Assembly: GCA_030549495.1 (NCBI GenBank)
Contig: JAUIRK010001029.1
Location: 310,001 to 374,000, forward strand
Direction of reading: 5' to 3'
DNA from: Nectonema munidae
Lineage: Eukaryota; Nematomorpha; Nectonematoida; Nectonematidae
DNA: 64,000 bases
The notes under the pieces: model-generated
What the model saw: only the letters and a program-made list of their open reading frames with translations
The model's database searches: none
Told to the model about the DNA's origin: nothing
Translations under genes and position numbers: made by a program
In this document: positions 21,956 through 34,800 of the stretch, in pieces
Numbering within the stretch: position 1 is the first letter of the stretch
Layout of the letters: each line of letters starts with the position of its first letter

Positions 21956-24900
21956 ATATGATCAATCTCATTGACTCACTCAACGAATGGGTTATTATAA
22001 TTTTAGTATAAAACTATAAATATATTGAAAAAACTCACATGAATATTTTACACAGTGAAATGAAAATATAGTTTTATCCATCCATTGAAATCGTCCATTT
22101 TTTAATAAATCAATTAAAGCGTTTAAAAGAAACCAACTTCAATAAAACAAAAATAAATAGATTATTTTGAAAAAAAAATAAAATGATGCCACTGCTGCTG
22201 GAAATAAAGTTTTAGAAAAATAACTTATAATGGTGCATTTCTTACAGCTCAAGTTTATAAATGAAAAAAGCTACATTCTGTAACATAAATACACCTCAGT
22301 TTATAAGACGCATGCGTATGGATATTTAAGTCGTATTAAAGAAAAATGGATTGATATGAAAAAGAATTCACGGCATTCAAAAATCGGTTAAACAGAAGTA
22401 TAAGTATTTCAGGTATTGGAAAAGAGGGATTTTACAATTGCTCTTTTAACAATTTAATGAACGTGTAAATACATTGCCAACCTTTCAAAGCAATCTTGAT
22501 AAAAAAAAACTAAAGAATTGAATAAAATCGATATCTAAGAATAAAGATGCCATAAATAAATTTGAATTATGCAATAAAAGACTTAATTGTTTAAATTATA
22601 TTTAGCAAATATAATAAGGGCATTTTTCCTAGCTATGTATTCTATTACATTAATTTAACTATTTCAGTTACACTAATCAATAGAAAAAACCTTTCAAGCT
22701 TTAAATTATAGAGAATACTTTGTTATTTAGTTATGTGCTATAAATAATATTTGCCTCGCTCAGAAATCCATCGGCTCTTGTTTAAATTACTGGTTAGATT
22801 ACTGCCTCTGAACAGATAAAGCTCAAATTCGTATTATTATATCAATCAAGGGAAAATTAATGAGAAAAATTAGTTTAAAATATTAAAGCTAAGACAACCT
22901 TAAAACAAGAAGAGTATTATTGAAAGTCTGCTCACAAGCCAAGCAAGTCTTTTAAATAATGAAAGAATACAAAATTATTAGGGTGAGTGAAGGCTTCTTC
23001 GCCCCGCCCCCTAATGTGCGGCCCTGGTCTAAACTGAAGTTGTTTGGAGAATTCTTTCCCTATTTCTTTTTTACAAATTTATTATAGGGTTGTTTTTCTT
23101 TTACACTTTTAGTGTGCAATATGCTAACATTCTAATCTTTAAATAAGACATTTCTTGCAATCAGTGCTTTCTCAAGAACCGGTGATTTGGTTTTTTTTAT
23201 CGGTGAGAGCTAACTTTTTTTGGCAATCGATCTTCAGATTTTTTGAAAAATTCAGCTATAGTATATTAGCCTTTTGAATAAAATTTAAAATTGACTGTAC
23301 GACCTTTTTATGCTGGCTTGTTTTCGAATTATCTAAAAATATGATAATTTTTTGGCATTAGACCGTCGAAAAAGCTTAACAGAAAAATGGCCTGCCATAT
23401 AGTCAAATTTTGAAGCCCCTAGTCTCAATTTCTTTCCGTTATCCTGACTTTCACGTAGAAGCTTCATCTTTTTCGGTATCATTTTTTTCAGTAATCGACA
23501 TAGGGGCATAATATATATATATATATAGATAGTCCACAATGAAAATTTGGAATAATAATTATTTTCTCTTAGAACAACGACTTTTCAGAGCTAAACGAGA
23601 TTGTTCTAACTGACGCTAGGAGGTTATTGCCTGTTTTCGTTTTCAAAAGATCAGTTATCATTCAGTTGACACGATGACGGCATGAGAAGACACATCTAGA
23701 AATTTGGTGTTCGGTGCTATATACTTCTTTTTAGTTAATAGAAAATGAAATTTTCAAATAACGGCATACGGACACTAAGTAAGTCATATATATTTTCTAA
23801 CTGATCATAAAGAATATCACGTTTATTTGTGTATTAAGAAAATAAATTTGGGTTTGTACAAACTTTTTAGTGGCAAAAGTATGTTATATGATCTAGGAAA
23901 TCATCTACTATTCATAGTATACAAATTCCGCTATATACAAAAGTTTAGCTAATAAAAAGAATAGATAATTTTGGACTAAATACAACAGTTTATACAAGAA
24001 TTCAATTTTCTCAGGTTCCTATTTAGACAAATTTGACTGTATAAATATTATAACCGAAAAGAAAAAGAAATCATTGCTTTCACCCACAAGTGTAATATAA
24101 ATTTACTTTTTTGATCCACTTTTTATATTTTCAGAAGAAAGACAAAGGAGTTTTTTTGGTAGAACTGTACGAAAATATTCTACTTGATAAAAAGTTGGCT
24201 CAGATTGAAAGCAGTTTTAACGAAAAAATATAAAATCTGTAAATTCAATAAAATATGAAAATAAAAAAACCTCCATCAAAAGTATTCTTTGTCAATGGAT
24301 TGTCACTCAATCACGGTGATCGATCCTAAATCAGGATTAATTGAGAAGAATTGAAGGTGGTCATTATATACAGTGGATTGTTGAACCAGGTTTGATACAT
24401 CGTAGTAAAAATGAGTAAACATTGGAATTAATTTAGAACAAATGTTTTTGGAAAGTCTTTCAATGAGTATAACGAAACAAAAAATGGTAAATGAGGCGTC
24501 AAATGAATGACTTTCTAAGTATTAAGTCTGAGCAAACATGGACTAATTTAGTATTCGATAAATATTTAAAAAATATGTTTTCTCTATCTAGATCCTTATA
24601 AACAGAGCAAAAATAAGGCGCTTAAAAAGACACTTATTCTTGTGGATTCGTATATGGGATATTGAGTGTGTTTATCAACTTTCAAAAATTACTATTTTGT
24701 ATATATTTTTCCTGGGTGACTAAAACTAAGAATTGTCGAGTCCCCTTTGCGTAGTTCGTTGTTGGGGGGGGGGGGGAGATAAACGAACCCTCTAAGTTAT
24801 TATGTGCTACTCGGAATAACCAATAAGGAATCTTGGACCTAAAGAATCGCAAGAAGAGTGCCACCAAACTGTTTTATTATACCTACGAAACCCACATGAT

Positions 24901-25349
24901 AGAACCCCATACCCGCATTTGTTTTTTTTAATTTTTTTTATAAATTTTTCAATTATAATTCTTATTTTTAATTGTGAAAAGTTTGCAAAAAAACCCTATT
25001 TATCGTAAAAAGTTAAGAAAATTGATACGAGAAGAGTTAATTTTTGGGAAATGTAATTTTTCAGCTTTATTTTATGTTGGATAGTGAGGAATGAAACTAA
25101 ACAAAAATGTACAAAAGGTGTATGCTTTATTCAAGTAAAAATATTTCAACAGGCCGCCAATTGTATTTTTCCACAAGTATATACAATTTGCCTTCAATCG
25201 ATCGTCCTCTTAGATGTCGACAAGATAATTATAATAAGAAGCAAAATAAACAATCGTTTATTTGAAATAGTCAATTATTTATAGGTAGAATCTAAAAAAA
25301 TATATAACCTACAATATGTTAATGTTGAGAGTGGGGAGATGAAGGAAAT
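21956..25349. other. Intergenic between REPS and NCKX, second part
   Basis: No coding motif. There is a TA microsatellite (23511-23526) and a 14-base G run near 24763-24776. The last part is probably NCKX 3' UTR and flank. Confidence 0.4.
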
Positions 25350-25355
25350 TTTATT
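25350..25355 (-). terminator. Poly(A) signal candidate for NCKX
   Basis: TTTATT on the + strand is AATAAA on the - strand, about 270 bases past the NCKX stop. Others lie near 25126 and 25066. Confidence 0.4.
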
Positions 25356-25624
25356 TTTTTAATATCACTACTGGCCACAAAGTTTCTAAAACCTCTTCCC
25401 AATTTCAAATATATCACTGGCATCAGAAGTCGGTGTTTTGGAATCCATTTGCTGGAAAGTGAGATTAGGTTGTATTTCTTTAAAAAGAATCGTGTAGCCT
25501 CTTTTGAATAGGTAGTGAGACATAGGCAGGCGTGCGTGATAGAAATTGATGAAGAGAAATGAAAATTTGTGGGCTATGAAAGAAGGCGCTTTTAGTATTG
25601 GAGCCTTTTTTTAAGTGTTTGTTA

Positions 25625-25865
25625 TCATATGCACTCTAAGATGTTGTACTGGAATAAAATTGTGATGAACGTGAACATAATGTAGAGGAGTAAGTAAAAA
25701 AGGCCTAAGAGCTTATTGATACGCCACTTTGAGAGCATTATGGACACTACCAGAGTTAGAATCATGATGAATAAAAGGATTATCAGGCAAAACATTCCTT
25801 TACTCTCAACTTTAACGGGAGACAAATTGTATACCAAGTTGTACACCAGCCAAGGAACAGGAAGT
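25625..25865 (-). CDS. NCKX: NCKX exon 9: last helices and stop
   Basis: Acceptor ATCATTTAG|A. Reads [40 protein letters not shown] and [20 protein letters not shown], ending ILECI then TGA. It matches 'GLPLPWLLY' and 'CKWRMNK.LG' of the family. 79 residues after the split Gly. Confidence 0.95.
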
Positions 25866-28800
25866 CTAAATGATCAGAGTTGATGTGATTCGTCAAATTA
25901 AGCGAGAAATTTGGCTTCCTTACCCGATAGTTATGTCAAAGAGGTTGCTGCCTATTGAACTAGATATAGCCATATCACCAAGCCCTTTTTTTGCTACAAT
26001 GACACTGGTGATCAAATCAGGAATACTAGTTCCAGCAGATAGAAAAACTATTCCCATTACCTTGAAAAATAAAGAGCTTCTTTAGAATGATGTACACATA
26101 TAGGAAAAATATAATTTCCTATCAATTCCGTAGTGTACTTAAATCATTGCTTTTGTCAGGACCGGTTTCAAGGATTCTTGAATGCCTTCAATTAAGTTAG
26201 CATATGTTTTTTTAGTAAATAAGTATCTATCTGTCTATGCCAGGATTGCCGAAACTTTTTAGAGGGGGTACTCTATTTGGTTGAGAAATATTTTGGGGAA
26301 ATCCATGTTTTTTTACTTTTATACGGATGTAATGTAATGAATTTTTTGTATTTTCACATTCTTATTAATATTTTATAGGGCGCGGACCACTTAGCCCAAA
26401 AGCCAAAATGATAAACATATTGTACAATAGAGCAATCAATATTTGACAAAGACGTTAACATATTATATACCATCATTGATAATATAATCTGTTTATTCAA
26501 AATTTTATACCTTCAATTTTTTCACGGAACACTAATCACCCTTTGGCGGAACCCCTGTGTTCCGTGGATACCACTTTGCGGAAGTCTAGTCTATGTATAC
26601 GAGTGTCTATTTTTGTGTTTGTTTGTCTCTAAATATGTGAGCTATTGTTATTGCAAACTTGCTACTATATAAAATTAAATATTAGAAACCTGTCTCAATT
26701 TTCGTTTTTTTTATATTTTTGATAGACGGTATTGTATCCAGGAATAGAAGATTGGATCAATACCAAACTTCTCAAACGCTAAACTAATTCCAGAAGCAAA
26801 ATTAAGATTTTACAGATGTTCAAAGATTAAAACAGGAGGAAAACAAAAACTACCCCGATTTCATAAACTTATTAAAAAAATTAGTGTCCCTGGGCAGTTA
26901 GCTTCTTTGCTCCTTAGCCCGTTTAATACCAATGTTGCGAAAGGGAACGCTCACGACTTCAGTAATCTCTATTTAACTTTATTGAAAACAAGAATTGATC
27001 TGCGTTTTCTTTGCGAACTTTGCTTTCATGAACTGCTTTCATGGAGTTTCGTAGCATCAAACCGATATATAATTTTGCAATATTCATGATCAGCAGGTCT
27101 TCACCAGTTATTATTGAGGAGCTCTACTCGTCAAGATTGTGCATCTCAAAAACATTCCTAATGAAATTCGATTCCCCACCAACCACGTATTATTGCATTT
27201 GAAAGCGCAGAAAAAGTAAACAAAAATTTTCGCCTGTTTTGCTACTACAAATGTAAACTCCACACACACTACCTATGAAATCACTTTCAGAGAAGGATTT
27301 CTATAAAAATTCAGATAATATTTAGTACCAGCATGCATGCATCTACCTCGCAGTACAAGATAAGGATCACTTTTTAAATTATTTTAGTCATTAAATGAAT
27401 CGATACGGTTATCGACCACAGTCGACATATGTCCACTTTACATTAATAAAATCGTCTACGTTTATCAAGACTCTTTAATACAAATCTTCTGCTTTACATT
27501 AGATATCGTTTGATTGTTCTTGTCATTAACTTCTAAATTGTTCTGGTTAATTAAAAGAATAAAAAATAGAAACAAAAAAACAATTTTTTTACAAGTATTT
27601 ATATTTAAGCAAGTTTAAAAATCAATTTTTTTTGTAGAATGGAGATAACAGTTAACCCTTTCAGGCATTGGTTGGTTAACGAAGATTATACGTAAATCTT
27701 TCTTTTTGCATGATTTTCATATAAGACAAAGGCTTTTTCGTTGGTCACTCCGGACCCACTATGCCTAAAAGCGTGGACAACAATAGATCAACCATTTTCT
27801 AAAAGTCAAAAAAATCTCTAAAAATAAAAAAATAGGATTTCTATGTCGTAAATAAATTGTCCTTGTTTTTAGAGCTCAGTTTGTTAATTAAATCAATCAT
27901 TCAATAAAGATTTCCGAAATAATCAAAAAGCCGGATCAACGAAGGTACTAATTAGTGATTTTCGGATTAGAGGTAGTCAACTGTACTAGCCAAACCTGAC
28001 TTCAAATAAGAATCAAGAGATCCTTTACACTTTACACAATCATAAGATCTCTTAACGATGAAATGTTGGGAGCAAAGCTGCACTACAATTCCAACGCTTT
28101 GATGATATTACCGTATTACATAAGGTATTTTATCTTTCATACTTTTTTATCATAACTCAATTATAATCATATTCTCTACATTCCATTGTGCCGGTTTGTC
28201 ATCCTGGATTTCTTCCTACGAAGAATTTATGGGTTTTTGCTTTCGTGACACGATTCTAACTTTGTTAGTAATCAAGTTAACACTAGCGATTAAGATTGTT
28301 TTCCAATTTAGGAGCGTTCTTGTTAGGATTATTCAGGTGTTTTATTGGGATGGAAAGTGCATGTAGATCCTGGACTCAGTTTTCCAGGTGGGATCATGAT
28401 ATCTGTAATGATGGATGCGAACGTCACTCACAATTCTTAACTCATCTCACTTAACCCATTTACGGTCAATGTTCCTATTTTGGAACATAAGTAATTTCAT
28501 CTTCGTCTGCTTTTTTCAATGACTTTGAATATAAATCGTCTGCGTTTTTTTTTAGATATCGTCTGCTTTGCTTGGCCTTAAATGGGTTAACTTAGGTTAG
28601 GAAATTGAGCGCTGGCGATGAAATTTTGTTTCCTTATCTTTTGAATATTTTTTATTAATAAAGTATAAGAAAAACGTTTGTTTCTTTCAAAAGTTTTTTT
28701 AGTTAAAACATCATTAATATAATTTGAACTATATAGAAAAGATGAAAAACAGCAATATTTGAAAATAACTTTTATACCATAACTAAGATGTCTTAAATTT

Positions 28801-31800
28801 TTCAATAAATTTGAATGTGTATTTCCAAATTCATTTTTGCTTTTCAACATCACTTTAGAAACATACTAGATATAAGTACTAATAAACACACGCTGTTAAT
28901 TACTATAGTTAACCGTGTAATCATTATGAGTTTTTTCTCTCTCAGTGAAGGTTAGCTTATAAAGAAAAGATAAAATAACAAAAAAGACTTACTCCATCGG
29001 GAATATTACATATATCTCCTACAACACTTGCCCACCAAACCATAAAATATGAGAAAACTGCGATATAAAGTATGCTAAAGGTGAATGTCACAAGAAATAA
29101 CTTCTTCATACTCTGCCAAAAATAGAATTGAGTCTTCAATTAAAAATACGAACGAAGAGCGATTCACATTACTTCTTTCCTAACATCTGGAATGATAAAA
29201 TATGTGGAAATCAAAATGGGAAGAAGAAGAATGTAGTAGAATTGTTTTTTGAAGTCCGAAGGCCACTTCAACGTAATGGGAGTATCTTCGACAACATTGT
29301 CATCCTTTTTTTCTTTCTTGTTGTCAGCGTCTGGCTCCATTTTTCCATTTACTTCTTCCACCTAAAAATATAATTTAGGAGTGAATCGCTTCAAACTTTA
29401 GTTTATTCTCTGAATTGTCTGAAAAAGGTTTCATATCTACTCATGGATATTTGTTTTTTACAATGCAAGCATCCTGCATAAAAGCTCCTTGTTCAATTCA
29501 ACTACACAATGTGACCGGAAATAACTTTTTCAGTTTCATTTTTCTTTCCTAAAAAATTTCATTGTTTTACAAATATTTATTTATGTAAATGACGCAGAAT
29601 TTTTTGATTTTAACCCTTTGAGGACCAGAATTTTGAAGAATAATCGTCTGCTTTTTTCATTGGAATTTTGTATGTTGTAAGCAGAAGATTATTATTTCTT
29701 GGTACACCGGCTTCACACTAAGCCTCAAAGAGTTAAAGAACTTTTATAGCAAATTACTTATAATCTCGCCTGTTTTGGTGGGATCAAATTGAAATCTAGT
29801 TTTAGATAGCTTTTATTGTTTAGCAATATAATCAGTTATCCTGTTTCTTCTTAAAATATTTTAAAACTTTTATAATCTTTGCATCCAAAATGGAAAGAGA
29901 AATGTAATAGAAAAGAGTTTGAAAGATGTGAGAAGAAATGTTTATATAAATAAATTTTTTTTCATAGCACAAATCGAAGACAAATGGAAGTGATAGGAAG
30001 ATTTCTAGCCTTGTTCAAATTTTAGTGTATACTAAATAGCTTTTGTTCAAATGATGCTTAGAAACTTCTTTATCAAAAACACACTGAATTTTAATGTTAT
30101 TTTAGTCTTTTCAAAAGAAGGTTGTGTTTTTCATCTTTTCAAAAATATCCATATTTTTTAACACCCACTACAAATTGGCCTAATATTTGTGTATAAAACC
30201 TTTAGTATATAAAAACTTTTTTTTTATAAAAATCTAACAATTATTCAACATATGATTTAAGAATATTACAATATAAATTGGTAAAATTTTCTGAGTCTCA
30301 CTTATTTACAGAATCCTTCAGAATCCATTCAACTTTATCGCAATCCTTCACAATGGCGTCAAGGGTTTTGCGATCCTTTTTGAAGAATATTAAAATTATT
30401 TGTCATTCTCTATAGAGATTTAGATATACATAATATAATATTCGACTAAGTTTTTGATCGCATCAAAGAGAAAAAATTGATATCATTGTACACCTAAGTA
30501 GTTTGATAGGGTGGTTTGCTTTGTCGTTGTTACTTTTCTACAAACAAGATGGCAAGGAAGAGAGGAAAAATTCAAAAATATTCAAAATTTCGCAAAACCT
30601 TGCGGAATTGACGTTTTAAAATTTTAAAGAATTACTTTGCAGGAATCCATAGAAGTGCAAAAATTGTTTAAAAAGTTGGTAAGCATTTAATAAAGGTGTT
30701 GTAAAGTTTAAATGAAATTGGGAGACTATGACAGCTACTTTACAATAATATATATAATAACAACAAACGGTGTAACTACAAACACAAATGGGAGAATTTA
30801 ATAGAATTACCGACAATGTGACGCGAAACTACAAAAAAGTTCAAACTTTAAAAATGAAATTCAGAAAAAGATCGGGTTAAAAATTTCAATAATAATTTTT
30901 GCGATGAATTTGAAGCGATGACAAGGGTTTTCGTATAAAAACCGCACCCTAATAATCTTACACAGGATTAACAAAGTCAATGTTCTATTAAATAAATCGT
31001 AGTTCAAGGTTAATTACGCTTTTTTTTCAAAGTACAATTACTTGCTAAAATATTCCCCCCAAAAAATTACTAAGGAAAACATTTTCATATTCAGTGAGTG
31101 AGACCCATAAAGACAGAATTAAACCTCCCATTTCAAATGGGGAAAAGTTGTTTGGGGAAATAATCCCCTTAGAAAAGAATCAGCTAGCAAAAAATCACTT
31201 GAGAAACCCCTTTGTAAGTATACAATCTTCATTTTAAATTAATTTTTTAATTCGTTTGTTTGTTATTACGTTTGAGAGTTAGTTTGGTAGATAGTTAGTT
31301 AAATTATAATAAATTTACCGTTGTTAAAGACACTACTGATCATAAAATATAAAATAAAAACAATGAGAAAGCTACTTTTAGGATTTTTCCCAGGCGATTT
31401 TTTTAAGAATTAACGTTTTTTGATGGACTCTAGCTTAAACTACGTTTTCCTTTCATCGTGACGATAAACCAATCGCAATACAGATATATTCACAAAATTG
31501 AGCTCTGTCTCTCTGAAGTTGTAGTATGCAACCAGTTACTACAATCAAACATCTTTCTCCCTATTGAAGACCAATCCTCTGATTTCTTTTCAATGATAAT
31601 GATTTAATATTTAAAGCAAACGATTTTCATATCTTGGGACATACTGGCCATCAAACCGTTGATAAGATATATATTGTAGGCATCTTTTAGGTATACTTTA
31701 ACCGTTTCAGGCACAATTCTTCTCCAGTGTAGCATAAAATAAGAATCCACTGCTTTAAGTTACATATGAACACGCGTTGAAAAAGATAGCTGCCGATTTG

Positions 31801-34800
31801 TTTTCATTTTTAGATTTCATTTCACTATCATTTTTAAAGGAAGCGGAAAATTTCTTGATTTTAAGGTAGTTTTATATTCAATTATTATTATTATTTATGT
31901 CGTGTCTTTTTTGGTATGAGAAAACTTTGTACTCTGAATTTGTAAAAAAGCAAAGTGTTACGATAAAAGTAGTGGATTCAAAATAAATTTAAAAATGTGC
32001 ACGTAAAATTTGGAGTTAAAGAAAGATGTAAAATTAATTAATTGACTAAAATATAGATTTTTTTTTTGAAGAAGAAAAATACTTTATTTATAAAAAAAGA
32101 AATAAAAAAAGCTGCCATTGATAAAAGCTAGTAATCTAAGGAGAAAGCATAGAAAATCTAAGAATGCAAACTTATCGTTTGTTTTCATTTGAATGGAATT
32201 TTATACCTTTAAAGGAGAAGAATTTCATTGCTTGGGACATGGGTATCACAATGAATCCCCAAGATTTAAAATAAAAAAATCGTCTATACGAACTTTCAAA
32301 AGAACAATGGGATCTAATGGGTTAAGTATAGTTTATGTTCATTGCTTATTTCTAATTTTACCCATTTTGGGTTATTGTTTCTGTAGAGCATACTGTTAGC
32401 TCAGCGTTTGGTTGTTTGGGTCACCAAACTTTTCTTAAAGCGGGCTGGATTACCAAAAATTTTAAAAACGCAGGCCGGAATATTGAAAAGTTAAAAAACA
32501 CTGGCATTATGAAATTCGTATCAATACAAATTTTTTAGTATAAAACAAATAAAGCAAACGTTTTGATGTTTTCCCTATGGATGTGACAAAGTTGATACAC
32601 TTTGAAATTTTTGTTGAAATTTTAAACGCATCTTAACCCATTTAAGACCAATGTTCCTATTTTGGAACATAAGAATTTATCTTTTGTTTTTAATGTTGAA
32701 TAAAATGTTAGATGTTTGGCCAAAGGTTAAACATAATGCATTGCTATAAATTCATAATCAATCAACTTTGAGGATGATGAAGTAATTACCTCATGGTTCA
32801 CCTTTTTAAAGAATTGTGGTGACGTGATAGTTTCTAGATAATTTCTGCTGTATTCATTTGCCGTAGATAATCCAGTAACCGCTGAAATATTGTAAAAAGG
32901 ATTTAAAGAATAATATTAAAACATATATTTTTAAACTTTTAAAGCAGGGACCATCAAACTGCCTTAAAAGATTAAGATTTACACCAAGAAGTGTTTCAAT
33001 TGGACACAGAGAGGTATCAAAGACGCTGTCATCCATATTTAGTTCGCATTTTTTACCAAAATTATTCAATATTATATAAGAGAATATATAATAATCAAAT
33101 CAAATTGATTTTTTGTACGGATAAATAAAAAACTTTCTAAAAGTTTATGCGATAAATCTATAATGAAGCATTACTACTAAAATACTTAAAAGTTCCATAA
33201 TCGTCAAAATGTGCAATTAACAAAAAATCGATGTTCAAAAAGTGAAATGTATGTGAAAAAGTATAACGCAAGAAAATAGCAAAAAACACAGAAAGCATAA
33301 ATATAGAAAAAAATTAATGAGGATTTTATAGCCAAACTCTTCAATAACTTTCTCGTTATTTATCAACAGGAAGAATATTCTTCGATTACTGGACATATGA
33401 TATAGAGGTGTCACGATCACGAATCGAACGCAGGATGTTCTAGACGAGAGCTGTGCTTCAACCAGTAGCGTCATTTGCCGAAGCAATAACTACAATATTC
33501 TTGAGTGATCCTTCCGTCTACGGACAATTTTGTTATAGCTTAGTTTACGGACATATGGCATTTTACTCCATGTATGCATGCAAACTAAAATACAGTGAGA
33601 AACGAATGCAACGCAATAATTTGGGCTCATAGTGAGCACTCGCGTTATAGCTGATACGCGATATCGTTTTTAACATAGAAATTTGCATAAACTCGGTGTT
33701 TTTAATGTTTTTTCTTGTTCAGTTGGTTATATAGAAAGGACTTATAATAATTAACACTGAAAAATTGCTATAATTTGTGAATCGATTGTTGAAAGAAATT
33801 CATGTTTTCTTTCAAACGGTTTATCATAATCGAAAAAGTGGTGCTTAGAAGCTAAATATGTGAAATACCTATGATAAGTATCCACGCTTATAATTGTAGT
33901 ATGTATACGTAGATGGAAGCTAAATGCATAACGCGTTATGTGCGATTTCGGGGTATACCGATTCAAGTTAAGGTTATTCACTGTACCAAAAAGGAATATG
34001 AAAAACATGAAACACATAAACGTTATGGTAAATAAGTAGAGTTTTGGCTGTAAACAAAATAAATCATTTCGTTATATGCACGAAATGCATCAAACAAATG
34101 TTGTCTATGGTAAGAATATAGTAACGCTTGTATGCTATAAAATCTCCACAGAATGCTCATAAATATAATATAGCTGACGTAATACAATATAGTTAGAAAA
34201 CTAACTTGTGTGATGTAATTTGTTGTTTCTTTATATGTTTCTGTAATAAAAGAATTGATCCGATTGATGATGTGCAATGCGTATATAATAATTCGCTTAT
34301 ATGATACCGATTCAATAGGATACAGTCCGTTCGTCCTTGAAATTTGATGATTGAATCTAGCTTGTGTTCATGGAATCCATTATTATATATCCGAGATCGA
34401 TTATTCTTGTTTATGGCTTCATAAAAATCGTTTTATAATGAACTCAGATCATAGCTCATCCACTTTCTTTGAAGACTCAGTTGATTCTTTTTCAGTCGAA
34501 TCTGATTCCAGCCTTTCATATAGTGATCAGGAAATCGATGATAATTTGATTTCTTCTGATAACATTGATTTTGGGAACCTTTCACAGACTCAAGAGGAAG
34601 ATCACGCTCTGAAAACATTCGAGATGTTGCATCTTTACCCCCTGGACCTAAGGGTCGTGCCTCAGGTGAAAAGGATTTGATGAAAATTTTTAATTTTTTC
34701 TTTACCCAGGAAATTATATCTTATATATTCAGCAAAACCAAGCTGAAGATGCAACTTAATTACGAGTAACTTTTCATTTTTCTCAATTTATATGCAAATA

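Noticed and set aside
28469-28490. ATGTTCC-TATTTT-GGAACAT in the MITEs as a heat-shock element
   Set aside because: The TTCC and GGAA blocks are spaced by six bases, not the two of an HSE; treated as a transposon subterminal palindrome.
33751-34277. Two - strand frames inside the piggyBac element as a second gene
   Set aside because: Aromatic and Ile-rich, with no known motif; the element needs only the transposase.
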